Source: Guadua angustifolia (Eukaryota > Streptophyta > Magnoliopsida > Poales > Poaceae). Taken from it: 64,000 bases of DNA. The notes under the pieces were generated by a model. It was not told the DNA's origin and made no database searches. It saw only the letters and a program-made list of their open reading frames with translations. The stretch's first letter is position 1. Each line of letters begins with the position of its first letter. The position numbers and the translations under genes are program-made. Below are positions 23,936 to 34,300 of this stretch, one piece after another. The stretch spans positions 33,934,539 through 33,998,538 of the forward strand of contig CM070501.1 in assembly GCA_036346375.1 (NCBI GenBank), read 5' to 3'.

Positions 23936-24410
23936 AACTTAGATGGAGTTTTTGGTTTCTTAGAAATGAAACCCCCTTTATTAATATTCTTTTGCTTGTA
24001 TTTTTTTCCTACGAGGTGTAGCCACAATTTCACTACAATTATGATCAAAACCTTCCTCAAATGCATTCTGCTCCAATTCATCGCAAATGTGCCTTAGTTT
24101 AGTATCTAAATCAAACCCTTCCTCCTCATCCAAGTTATTTTTAGGCATGAAGGATTGATGACTATTACATTTATTCTTAGCCGAGACACAAATCCTATCT
24201 AATTCTATGTTTTTGATAGAAGTAATAGCAGAAGCGATCGCACTCTCATTACTACCCATGGAAACACCTAGTTTAGCAATTCGATAGAAAATATCGGAAT
24301 CTGAAAAAACGTAAAAGAAGGACTACTAAGTAATATCTACTAAACCTTATTTTGATTAGGGGGGGCCAGGCCCCTGCCCGCCCCCCCTTCCCTCCGCCCC
24401 TGCAAGCAGG

Positions 24411-25195
24411 TCAACGTCTTGTGCTGCATGAGTTCGGTGGCGCGGAGATGGACAAGCTAGCGTGTTTCAGCATGCATGAGGTCTGCACGGCTTGGTTTTT
24501 CGAATTTTTTTTTTTTTTGAATCTTGTATTCCTTGTGCGTCTCCTAACATTAATTGTGCACTACAATATAAGGGAAGACGTCTGTGCAACAGGGGGAAAT
24601 GGTTCGAATTTGGAGAAATAAAAAGCTTGCTGTTACAATAATGTTTGCTAGGTAAGGAAATAACCTTTGGAGGGCTCAGAAATATATATATGATAAGTTT
24701 GCCTACAAGGAATACAACTGGCAAAGGAAGGCCAGGATAACTTATATCGTACATGTTGGAATTATTGAAAATTTTGAATAGTGAATACGTAGATATACCC
24801 TTAGAAATTTCTAACTTTTTAGGGATCCATGGTAGTATTTATGAACATTTGTAGTACACAAAAATATGATAATCATTAATTTCAAAATTCCATATTCTTA
24901 ACCCTTCTTTCCGTAATTCATCCAGAAGTGTCGCTAAAGTAACCCAATATATAAAGTAACAAAACTCTTAAATTTGTTAAAATCAGCCTAGTGGATAACA
25001 ACTGTCAAATGATGATGTAGCAACGACACACTATTAGATCCACATACATATTATCCGCTTCTGTGATGCACACATAAGGCCGACCGACTTCCCCTTTCAT
25101 AGCGGATAAATCCTAGTGTGCGCTATCTATAAATCTAGTTACTCCATGCCTTAGTCTATATTCTCTTCTCAGGGTGGAAACCATATCTAACCCTA
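24411..25195. other. Spacer between the hAT element and the second LINE
   Basis: AT-rich sequence with a 14 bp T run near 24508. The frames at 24352-24621 (plus) and 24467-24754 (minus) have no domain. No gene is supported. Confidence 0.4.
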
Positions 25196-25210
25196 AACCG
25201 GCAAGGTATT

Positions 25211-26072
25211 TTTTTTTTCAAAAGGCGGCAGGAGCTCTGCCATGCATTAAAGGAAGAGATCACGTAAGGACAGAGTCATACAAGAGGTCAACCAGACCAC
25301 GACCGAGCTCGACAGACAACCAAAATAACCCGAAATGAAAAGACAACTAGAGCCAGGACAAGAGGGAGATTAACATCGCCGAAAACCTTCCGTTAACCTA
25401 GAGCAGACGGAAAGACTAAGAACCCCCGGTGCGGAAGGCCAACTTCCTGTTCTGAACATCCTGTTGAATTAACGATAGGACCACATCCGTAGACCGGTAT
25501 ACGTTGTTGAAGATTATGGCATTACGTTCCTTCCATAAGTTCCAGAGAGTGTAAATCAGCATGCCGTCTACTTGCTTGCGTGAGGGTGCCGTCACTATGC
25601 GCGGGATGGTCTGCCACCATCCCGACACTGAATCACCATCCCGAGGAATCGGGGACCGCAACTGCATTAGGGAGAAGATGCGCGTCCAAATGAGGTTAGC
25701 AAAAGGACATCGAAGGAAAAGGTGCACCGCTGATTCCGGTTCCGAGCCGCAGAGGGGACAATAAAAGCAATTAGGCCATCCTCTGGCCGCTAGCCTGTCT
25801 GCCGTGAGCAGCCTGTCATGAATGAACAACCAAGCGAAGAACCTGCACCTGTTTTCCACACTTGCCTTCCAAATCCTGGTGAAGTTGGTATTGGTCACGG
25901 ACCCCTGAAACTGCACCAAGTAGGCGGATCTAGCGGAATATCGTAGGTCTGTCGTCCATTTCCAGGAAATATCATCCTCTCTGTCGTTGTGAAGCACAAC
26001 TAAGTGAACGGCCTGCCATAAGAGGAAAAACTCCTGAAGCTGAATGACAGCTGAGATCCTTCTGAGAGTTCT
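25211..26072 (-). mobile_element. 5'-truncated LINE with a 15 bp target duplication
   Basis: The target duplication AACCGGCAAGGTATT flanks the insert (25196-25210 and 26073-26087). A T run at the left end (about 25209-25219) is the complement of the poly(A) tail. Only the 3' end of ORF2 survives: the minus-strand frame 25416-26081 encodes the zf-RVT domain, with FAWLFIHDRLLTADRL and CPLCGSEPESAVHLFLRCPF. This is a classical truncated target-primed insertion and comes from a different LINE family than the one at 20.1-24.3 kb. Confidence 0.92.
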
Positions 26073-26087
26073 AACCGGCAAGGTATT

Positions 26088-26404
26088 CTATATCCCCGGA
26101 TCGATATGGCTCTTTTTCCGACTACTTTTCAAGCGTCCTCTCTAGCTTTGATTACCTTGCGATGAGCTATGCTTAGTACGCCAGATGGGTCGATATCTGC
26201 ATGATCTAGAGTTATAGACTCTACTATCTTTTGTTCCTAATAACGCCTTATTTGAAACACAGAATTGCAAAGGAATTTTGGATATGAAAGAAACATAAAT
26301 CTAGAGAATGTGCGGTAACAACATACGTAGTTTCATCCATTGTATCGTCTCTGGCGGCCCTCACCCGGCCCCCTGAAGATATATATATATAGTGTATACT
26401 AGTA
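26088..26404. other. Spacer, no gene recognised
   Basis: About 320 bp with a short AT dinucleotide run (26381-26391). Nothing else is recognised. Confidence 0.4.
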
Positions 26405-26412
26405 CGATATAC

Positions 26413-26800
26413 GCTGTAGAATTTCGATTTTTTTTAAAAATAATATATATTTAATGAAAAATTACAGAAATAATATGCAAAAAATAAAAATGACAGTTCT
26501 ATACACCCGTCGCACATCCAATTTGCGACGGGTCTCTGTCGCAATTTGAAATTGCGACAGAGAGCCTGTCGCTAACCGTTGAGTGAGATACAGTGTATTT
26601 TCAAATTGCGACAGAGGACTCTGTCGCAATTTCAAATTGATACAGAGACTCTGTCGCAATTTGGAATTGCGACAGAGAGCCTGTCGCACATTGGATATGC
26701 GACAGATGTGCAGATCTGTCATTGTTTTTTTTTTTGCATATTATTTTTGTAATTTTTCATTAAATATATATTATTTAAAAAACAAATTCGTAGAATTTCT
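26413..26800. mobile_element. Inverted-repeat MITE with GCGACAGAG subterminal repeats
   Basis: Arms of about 80-90 bp are inverted. Both contain AATATATATTTAATGAAAAA and TTACA(G/A)AAATAATATGC read from the outside. The core holds at least five copies of ATTGCGACAGAG or its complement CTCTGTCGCAAT. Flanks CGATATAC (26405-26412) and CGATATAT (26801-26808) agree at seven of eight positions. The frames on both strands are repeat shadows. The superfamily is undetermined (CACTA- or hAT-derived). Confidence 0.7.
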
Positions 26801-26878
26801 CGATATATAACTTGTTCATATGTGCATTTGCATTGGATAAGTTGCAGATAAACTGAGAAAAGAAGCAATGTTTGTTAC

Positions 26879-27253
26879 CTTGTGACATGTGCAAAGAACC
26901 AGTCCTTCGCAGGATCTCTTTCGCCGATTGTGAAAACAAGGTCGTTTTTAGGGTACAAGTCGGCGTACCTCTCCCACAAGCCGTACTGCCGATACCTGTG
27001 CAACGAAACCAAATTCATCAGATCGAGGCTACAATTCTCGTGCCATATATATGCGCTCTGATTAAGATCTGATTAAGAGTTGAATGGCGAGTGACTGACT
27101 TGTCTTTGTTCAGGAAGAGCTTGTTGATGTATTTCGGGTTGGCGTCAGGGACAAAGAACTCCGCTGCACTCCGGTCAGGAACACCCATCTCCCACAGCGT
27201 TGGGCCTGATCTCGGAGGCTCAAACACAAGATCACCAAGGTTGATGGTACGGC
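26879..27253 (-). pseudogene. Rhamnogalacturonan lyase fragment, two exons
   Basis: On the minus strand two exons with correct splice signals, 27100-27253 and 26879-26995, encode a piece of a family-4 polysaccharide lyase. Diagnostic stretches are GRTINLGDLVFEPPRSGPTL, then GVPDRSAAEFFVPDANPKYI and, across the splice, YRQYGLWERYADLYP and DPAKDWFFAHVTR. In intact plant proteins (about 600-700 residues) this is the region between the fibronectin-like and the C-terminal carbohydrate-binding domain. No catalytic N-terminal half and no C-terminus are present nearby, so this is a relic or a transposon-captured fragment. The frame itself is open across the splice. Confidence 0.88.
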
Positions 27254-27618
27254 CTGTTTGAAATTGCATTGAGCGGACAGTGGTTATTCTGACAGCACAG
27301 AGCTGTTCTGATTGTGAATTGTGATCCAAACTGTCAGTTAAATGGTAAAGCTAAAACACTAGCTAGTTTTACTATGCTGCTACTCTGATCACAAATAGGT
27401 GTCATTCTCGACGTCGACACGGTCTCTAAAACACAACTTTAACCACTATTTCTATTATAATATATTTATAAAGCCCAATAAAATGGTAATATCATGAAAG
27501 CACTTTTCAAGGCAAATTTACACATATGATTTTCATGTATCCAATCTAAACATTTAAAAAGATATTAATGGCCAAAGTTTCAAAAGTTTGACTACACATA
27601 TGTCTAAAACAACAACTA
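27254..27618. other. Spacer, no gene recognised
   Basis: AT-rich stretch between the lyase fragment and the Helitron terminus; no domain, RNA or repeat boundary is recognised. Confidence 0.4.
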
Positions 27619-28330
27619 CTAGGTAGAAAAGCGCGCTACGCTGCGCCAGTTGAATTTGGATAGCATGCGCGGTTATGACCCGTTGGCAAATCCATAAGTT
27701 GATATAAACATTCGATGAATCCGTGTTTTTTCGGTGACGAAAACACTGTTTTTGTTTTTTTTGGGTGCTGAAAACATTTTTTTCGTTTTTTTTGTTGCGT
27801 TTGTTAAAAAAAAATGGGTCGTTAGGACCCACTGGCGAATCCGCGGGACGAAAACATTGTTTCCGTTTTTTTGGGTGCCGAAAACATTTTTTCCGGTTTT
27901 TTTTGTTGCGTTTGCTAAAAAAATGGGTCGTTACGACCCACCGGCGAATCCACGGGTCGCTATAAATCTGCGGACGAATCTACATTTTTTTTAAAAAAGC
28001 CCGCGGTTACGACCCGTTGGCAAATCCATAAGCTGATATAAAACTTCGATGAATCTGCGTTTTTTTGGTGACGAAAACATTTTTTCCGGGTTTTTTGGGT
28101 GGCAAAAATATTTTTTCCGGGTTTTTCTGGTGGCGAAAACATTTTTTCCGGGAAAAACGGAGAAAGGACCTGAACGTAAGAAGCAGGAACCTGGTTGTTA
28201 TTTTTTTGGACCTGTTCGCTATCCTGAAAAATTAGAAAAGAGCTTATTCGCGATTTGAAACTAACGGGAGGTTTTTCCGTAAATTACCAGGCCAGGGATC
28301 TAAACGCGAAGGGAAAAAAATATTCTCGTC
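27619..28330 (-). mobile_element. Helitron 3' end with internal tandem repeats, minus orientation
   Basis: On the minus strand the element ends GGCGCAGCGTAGCGCGC, TTTTCTACCTAG, followed by T: the GC hairpin plus CTAG signature of a Helitron 3' end. The adjoining body (27690-28160) consists of imperfect tandem units containing GGGTGCCGAAAACATTTTTT, GTTGCGTTTG and GGGTCGTTACGACCCAC..GGCGAATCC. The 5' terminus was not found, so the right limit is arbitrary. No Rep/helicase gene is present. Confidence 0.55.
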
Positions 28331-28690
28331 TCACAAAAAATCGCGAAGGACCTATCCATAATTTCGAAGAAATGGAGAGGCTTTTCGGCAAAAACGGCAG
28401 AGCGACACGTGGGTGGCCGGTTGCTCACCAATTCCTGCGGGTATAGGTATGTGAATGATGCATCGACGCTTAGCTGCTTACCCCTCGGATTCGGCCGTGC
28501 GCTCAAAGATAGTTGCTCGTCGAGCTCACGAATCAGCGGTAAGGTTTTTGTTAAATCCGGATCTAACGTCCGTACATCGCATTGCATTACACATTTTACT
28601 CTAGACTAGGCACAGCCGCACAGCTGCTGCTGTCCTCACTTGGGAAACAATCCAGGGGCTATTTTTAGCAAACCCTCCCTCCTCCATATC
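28331..28690. other. Stretch of uncertain origin right of the Helitron repeats
   Basis: No domain is recognised. It may still belong to the Helitron body. The frame 28300-28587 (minus) has no family match. Confidence 0.35.
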
Positions 28691-29300
28691 TCAAGCTTCA
28701 CCGCAGCCTATCGCCAGTGAATCGCCAGAGCGCACGCGGGCGGCAGTGCCACCTCGCGCCCGCGCGCCCTCGGCCTCTCCCCGTCGGGCGTTGGGCAGCC
28801 CGCCACTTGGCACCGCTCACCCCGTCTTCGCGTCACCGACAACACGTCCGCCTATAAAAGCACCGTGCGGTCCCAACCCTAGCCGCCGCCGCATCCTCCT
28901 GTCAACACCCAACCACCACCTCGTTTTCCTCCCGCTCCACCGACTGATAGATTTAATCTTGTAATAGAAAAGTTTTAGTTTAAAAAGTTTGATGAAGATT
29001 CTATTTAGGATAAGGAGTCCGATTAGGATAAGGAGGTGGAATCCTATTCCGTTTGTGTGGGCTGAAATTTTAGGTATAAATATGGGGGTAAGCCCCAGTT
29101 GTAAAAGCGAACAGAGCGAGAAGTAATAAAGAGAAAATTGTTCTAAAGTTTTTTGGCGTTCTGTTCTAACACCGACATAGCCGGCATTGGTAGCAGGCGC
29201 CGCCGCTCCCCCTCTGCCTCCACCTCCTCCTCGTTCAGCGAAGGCGCTGGTGTCTCCTGGCCGCCGAGGGTGACCCGGAAGCGCCGGGGTGTTTTTTGGC
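28691..29300 (+). pseudogene. Orphan promoter / 5' UTR-like GC-rich relic split by a solo LTR
   Basis: GC-rich sequence resembling the start of a plant housekeeping gene: a TATA-like CTATAAAAGC at about 28852-28861, then AACCCTAGCCGCCGCCGC (an AACCCTA telo-box-like motif followed by GCC repeats) at about 28876-28893, typical of ribosomal-protein or translation-gene leaders. It is interrupted at 28945-29171 by a solo LTR. Removing the LTR and one target copy leaves a continuous GC-rich stretch to about 29295. No start codon with a usable frame and no downstream exon is visible, so this looks like an orphaned or captured fragment. Confidence 0.45.
28945..29171. mobile_element. Solo LTR (5 bp target duplication)
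   Basis: A 227 bp sequence beginning TGATAG and ending TAACA, flanked by a perfect 5 bp duplication CCGAC (28940-28944 and 29172-29176). It contains a TATA box (GGTATAAATATG, about 29072) and a region before the end resembling an LTR R/U5. No internal retrotransposon sequence adjoins, so it is a solo LTR left by recombination. Its size suggests Ty1/copia. Confidence 0.85.
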
Positions 29301-29509
29301 TCGTTTGAAAGATAACGAAAAGTAGTACCCGGATTTCATAAGTGCGCCAAAATCAGATAGTCGGATCCTGATGGTTTGTGCAAGTGCGTGCGAATGGAAT
29401 ATTAGTTCCAATTATTTTAAATGTAATATTATTTAATTTCAATTCTTTCAAATTAGAAGGCAGGAGAGGTAATTAGTAATATTTAAATTTTTCTATTTTT
29501 TATTATTTG

Positions 29510-29912
29510 TGGCGGTTTCAAATTAAAACCGTCATTGATAACATTATCAGTGGCGGTTCTTGACTAGAACCGTCACTGATACTCACATTATCAATGGCGG
29601 TTCTAGTCAAGAACCGTCACTAATAATGTGATTATTAGTGGCTGTTCTTGGCTAGAACCGTCACTGATAATGGATTATCTGTGGCGGTTTCAGCCAAAAA
29701 CCGCCACAAATAGTCTCGACATTATGTGTGGCGGTTCCAAAGAAAAACCGCCACAAATAATCACTTATTTGTGACGGTTGAAAACAAAAATCGTCACAAA
29801 TAGTCTTCCCACCATTTTAAATTTTAGAACCGCCATAGATAAGTGTATTTGTGACGGTTTCAAAAGAACCGTCGCAAATAAGGCGTCACCTATGTGCTAT
29901 TTTGTGGTAGCG
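29510..29912. mobile_element. CACTA-like subterminal repeat block
   Basis: At least eight alternating copies of GTGGCGGTT and AACCGTCACTGATA/AACCGCCACAAATA, many arranged as perfect palindromes. The block ends TTTTGTGGTAGCG, one base away from the GTGGTAGTG terminus of a CACTA transposon. The opposite terminus and any transposase are missing. Most likely this is the remaining end of a CACTA element or a CACTA-derived miniature. Confidence 0.65.
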
Positions 29913-31100
29913 CGAATTTGCCACATTCTAGGCTCCCGTGCATCTCACCAACAATAGTAAGGACTAGTAAAACTCTGTGTGTTGCCGCCGGTGATGACTT
30001 AATTTTAGTAGAGGGGTGAATTATTTTGGAAAAAGAAACAAAATAAAGAAAATACTGTAGCTTATTTTGAAAATTCAATTTTAATAGGGAGGGATATTTT
30101 TGACCATGATCCGTGAGTTGTGACCGCGAAGGCTCCGTTGCAGATAACGCTCTATCTTGTAATTAATATAAGTTATCTTGGTACTATCTTTACTAGGCCG
30201 TTCGGATACAATATAAAAGATACTTGACACAAGCAACCGGCAAGCACAAGATTGAAATATATATTGATCTTATTTATACACGGTATATGCTAAAAACAAT
30301 GTGTATCTTGAATGAAGCACATGATAGAAAAACAAAGAAGTGCGATTGAAAGAAGCAAGTTGAATAAGAGATATGCATTGCAACATTAGAATTCTAGCAA
30401 TTTAGGATATAACACATACTTAAAAACACACAACCGATTAATGTCCTACTAACATAGGTTTTAGAGTTGGAGAAGCCGAGAGCGTACTAAAATCCGGTAG
30501 AACATAGATACTAAGCTAAGCACGGGGCAAATGTGTCTTTTCGCACGAGTAAATAGTGCAAAGTGATTTAAAAAGGAAGAAATAAGTGAAAATGGTACTA
30601 TGTGAAACCAAAGATGTATGGACTGATATTCTCTGGAGAAAAATCTTAGAGTGTTGTATTCCGATGATTAGCAAACTTTAGAGTGGCACAGTATAAATTA
30701 TTCTTTCACGTACAATGGGCCGAATCGGTTTAATCTCTCCACCCCGAGCTGCGGTTTTTTTAACATCGGAGATAGCTTAATACTTGCACAATTAAAAGGT
30801 GTACAACCGTGCAAACGGAGCGGATAATTTCCGATCGACCGTCCGTCCGAATAAATTTGGATAATATACGGAGCGTAAATTCGGATATCCAAGGTTTTTT
30901 TCGGATGTCGGATTTGGATAATTTTTTTCAGATACGAAAATGGATATAGAATAAAAGTATTCGTCGAATTCGGATATATCCGAAAATAAATTCAGATATA
31001 TCCGTATAGTATCCGTTTGTTTATCCGTATTCTTTCGGCCCAACACCAGTCGCCACTCGCCAGCCGAAGGCCCAACACTCCCGTCCCGTCGCGCGTCGCC
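29913..31100. other. Intergenic, upstream of KRR1
   Basis: No gene is recognised between 29913 and 31030. A stretch at 30840-31020 is rich in CGGATAT/ATATCCG repeats in both orientations and may be a transposon remnant close to the KRR1 promoter. Minus-strand frames at 30792-31169 and 31021-31314 are artefacts of this repeat and of the GC-rich leader. Confidence 0.45.
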
Positions 31101-31315
31101 CTCCAGGCTTCCAGTTCCAGGCTCCAGCCTCCAGCCCCGCCCGTGACTCCTGGCTTCCCATTCCCGCACCGCATCTCCGATTCCATGCCCTAGGGAGCTG
31201 CCGCCGTCGCCACTCCGGGAGCCGTTCGTCGCCGCCTCGCCGGTCCCCTCCAGGCCTCCACGCCACTAACCGGACACCACCGCCTCCTCGTGCTCTTACC
31301 CTTCGAAACCCCACT

Positions 31316-31323
31316 AAACCCTA
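31316..31323 (+). promoter_or_regulatory. Telo-box in the KRR1 leader
   Basis: AAACCCTA 17 bp before the KRR1 ATG. The telo-box is a known proximal element of plant ribosomal-protein and ribosome-biogenesis genes, so its presence fits the predicted function. No TATA box is obvious; the region 31030-31339 is GC-rich. Confidence 0.6.
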
Positions 31324-31339
31324 GCCCCTCCGGCCATCC

Positions 31340-34300
31340 ATGGCGTCGGAGGACGAAGCGAATGCGGCGGCGGCGGCGGCGTCGGAGGGGAAGAAACGGC
31401 GGCGAAAGGGGAAGCACGACAAGCCCAAACCGTGGGACGAGGACCCCAACATCGACCACTGGAAGGTGGAGAAGTTCGATCCCTCGTGGAACGAGGGCGG
31501 CATGCTGGAAGTCAGCTCGTTCTCCACCCTCTTCCCCCAATACCGAGGCAATCACTCCCGCCCCCATCTTCTTCTCCCTCGTTCTCAAGCGACTCGTTGC
31601 AAATTAGACGTATTTTGTAGTTTACTGAATACGAATTGATGGGGTATTGCTTGTTGGGATGCAGAGAAGTATCTGCAGGAGGCGTGGCCGATCGTTAAGG
31701 GCGCATTGAAGGAGTTTGGGGTCTCGTGCGAGCTCAATTTGGTATGTGATGAGTGATTAGGTTTGTTGGACCTCGGAGTGTTCTTGAGTAGTGGGACGGC
31801 TCTGTGGTAAGCATTAGCTTTGAGAATTGAGACCTCTCTTGATGTATGCGTAGGTGGAGGGATCCATGACGGTTTCGACCACCCGGAAGACTAGGGACCC
31901 TTACATTATTGTCAAGGCCAGGGACCTGATAAAACTCTTGTCGCGAAGTGTCCCTGCACCTCAGGTATACCTACTTTTGTTACCGAGCCCTTCAGCTTTT
32001 ATTCAAGTTCTGCCCTGTGATCTATAGACTTTGTGGAGATTGTTGTTAAACTTGTGAGAAGTAGTTTACATAGCAGTTAGGGTATACTAAATCTTTGCCA
32101 CATTTCATGATCTACTCCCACATGAAGCTATTCTTGAGTCACTGACACCTTAGTTAATTTGTGTGGGAGTTGTTTCACTACTAAACTTCTACTGATTTTT
32201 GCAGGCAATTAAAATACTCAATGATGAGATGAACTGTGATATTATCAAGATTGGTAGCATCATACGAAATAAGGTAGACTTTCTTTCATTGTTCAACTTA
32301 AATTCTTTGCATCTTTCTAAGGAGTAGCTTTGAATATGTCATGATTACTGCTGCAATTCTTTTCTTGCTATCAAATATTCCACTAGTAAGAACATGTAAA
32401 GACAAGATCTGTAATTGCCAAACTAAATTGATGGAACCAATCAAATAAGGATATTAGTTAACATTTTGCTCCTTTCTCTGGATGCTCAGTTGCATTTTCT
32501 TGTTTCCAAATTACCTACTATAATGGCATTCTGTTTGGAAAAAGGAGGAGGGTTGTGTAGTTCTTCTACATAGCCTGTCCCAAGTCAGGAAAAAGGAGAA
32601 AGGTTGTGTTAGGCTTGGTGATCCAATGTAAAATAAAACAGCCTCCCTTTCATGGAATGAAACCCAAAAAGATTTTCGTTGGGGTGACTTTAATTGGGTT
32701 GTTTTCCTAGCCTGTCCCAACCTATTTGGTACAACAGGCTTGGTTGTTATTGTTGAACGACATTCTGTTTGGAAGTACTCCACAATTTTATCAGTGCTGT
32801 GTGGTGTTTGTTGTTTTATTCATTTTATGATGACGCTACGAAATCACTAATACATTAGATAACTGTGCATCTATCACAATTAGAAATGGTCACGTTATAG
32901 TTTATAGTGTTGTCTTTTTCATATTGTTAAGACTCTAGGTTCCTTTGCCAAGCCTAAGCTGTTCCAATGTTTATAGATTTACTGGTTGCATTCATATAAG
33001 TATATAATTACAAACGCCTGTGTCACATAGTCACATGTGCTGTGCCCTGCTGCCTCGGTAAGAGTTTCATGAATCCAAATACAAACATTGGTTTGATAAG
33101 CTAAACTTTAAGGTTTCTTTTCTTGGTGTGATTTAGCATATTGTGTTAGAATAGTAGCTCATCTCATTCCATGGGCCAATGGGCCTGACATATGCATGTA
33201 CAATGGAAGATGAAATTGCAAATAACACCCTATACAAGTCTACTTTAACACCCCCCCCCTCAAACTCAAGGTGGATCCACAACATTGAGTTTGGAGAGAT
33301 GAAGATCATGCTGCGCCTTAGTTTGTGCCTTGGTGAAGAAATCCGCGATCCGAACCTCGGAGGCACTATCTTGAAGGCAACCACCACTGTTCTTTGCACT
33401 GAGAAGCGGACATAGGAAGCATCAACACCAATGTGCTTAGTGAGCTCATGCTTCACCGGATCTCGAGCAATCTTGATCGCACGCAGATCGCGAAGCAAAC
33501 TGTCGTAGGGGTAGAGACAGTGACACCAAAATCCGCCAGGAGCCACCGTAACCAAGTCACCTCGGTACACAGAGGCAAGCGCTATAACTCGGCCTCGATC
33601 TTGAGCGAGAATCGAGTCTACTTCTTGGTCTTCCAGGCAATCAGAGAAGAACCAAGGAAGACACAATAAGCAGAGAGAGACTTACGATCAGAGGAATCAC
33701 TAGCCCAAGAAGCATCTAAATAGGCCTGGAGCTGCAAAGGGCTAGAGCAAGAGAAAAACAGACGACGATCAATGGTACCACGAAGATACCGCAAGACTCG
33801 AAGGAGGTGATTGTACACTGTAGTGTATCTGAGTAGGAGTCTGCATAAACTGGCTCAGGATGTGAACAGCATGGGAGATGTCAGGACGAGTAATGCCAAG
33901 GTAAACAAGACTCCCAACTAGGTGGCGATAGCGAGTAGGCTCCTCAAGAGGAGTACCGTCAGTAGGACGAAGCTGAAGGTGAAGCTCCATAGGAGTGGCA
34001 GCATCTGTTGATCGGTGAGACATGCCCGATCAAGGAGATCTGAATGTACTTCATTTGGGAGAGGTAGTAGCCCTCAGCGTGGAAGTGACCTCAATCCCAA
34101 GGAAATATCGAAGAGGACCCAAATCGGACATCTGGCCCGCCATCGAGACGCGCCTTCACAAAGGCAACGTCTCGAGGATCATCACCAGTGATGAGCATGT
34201 CATCCACGTAGAGAAGAGTACGACCACGAGAAGTGTGAACGAAGAGAGCAGGGTCGTGCTCACTAGCAACAAAACCAGAAATAGTGACAACAGAGGTGAA

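Larger units (their letters stand above)
20151..24330 (-). mobile_element. L1-type non-LTR retrotransposon (LINE), defective
   Basis: The element runs leftwards and ends in a tail seen as poly(T) at 20151-20159 on the plus strand. In coding order on the minus strand: an ORF1 C-terminal remnant (23981-24259); ORF2 start with the endonuclease (23290-23935, GIFWNSRGLG, GGDFNIMRG, then SISDHTPLIL at 22994-23437); reverse transcriptase (21531-23009, with SPGPDGFPAEFYQVFW, LDFEKAYDKV and the catalytic YADD); and a C-terminal zinc-finger zf-RVT region (20283-20804). Several frameshifts and stops split ORF2. The right boundary is approximate because I could not match a target duplication within the hAT sequence. 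Confidence 0.9.
19593..24402 (-). mobile_element. hAT transposon relic interrupted by a LINE
   Basis: Terminal inverted repeats CAGGGGCGGA (left) and TCCGCCCCTG (right) are flanked by a perfect 8 bp duplication CAAGCAGG (19585-19592 and 24403-24410), diagnostic for hAT. About 650 bp of the element itself remains. On the minus strand it keeps the C-terminal dimerisation segment of the transposase (19760-20005). The rest of the transposase is gone. A 5'-truncated L1-type LINE occupies about 20151-24330, so the LINE arrived after the hAT. Confidence 0.9.

Noticed and set aside
20151..24330. Target-site duplication for the LINE nested in the hAT
   Set aside because: I compared sequence left of the T run (TTTACTAATGC) with the right side (CTACTAAGTAATATC) and found only weak similarity; not claimed.
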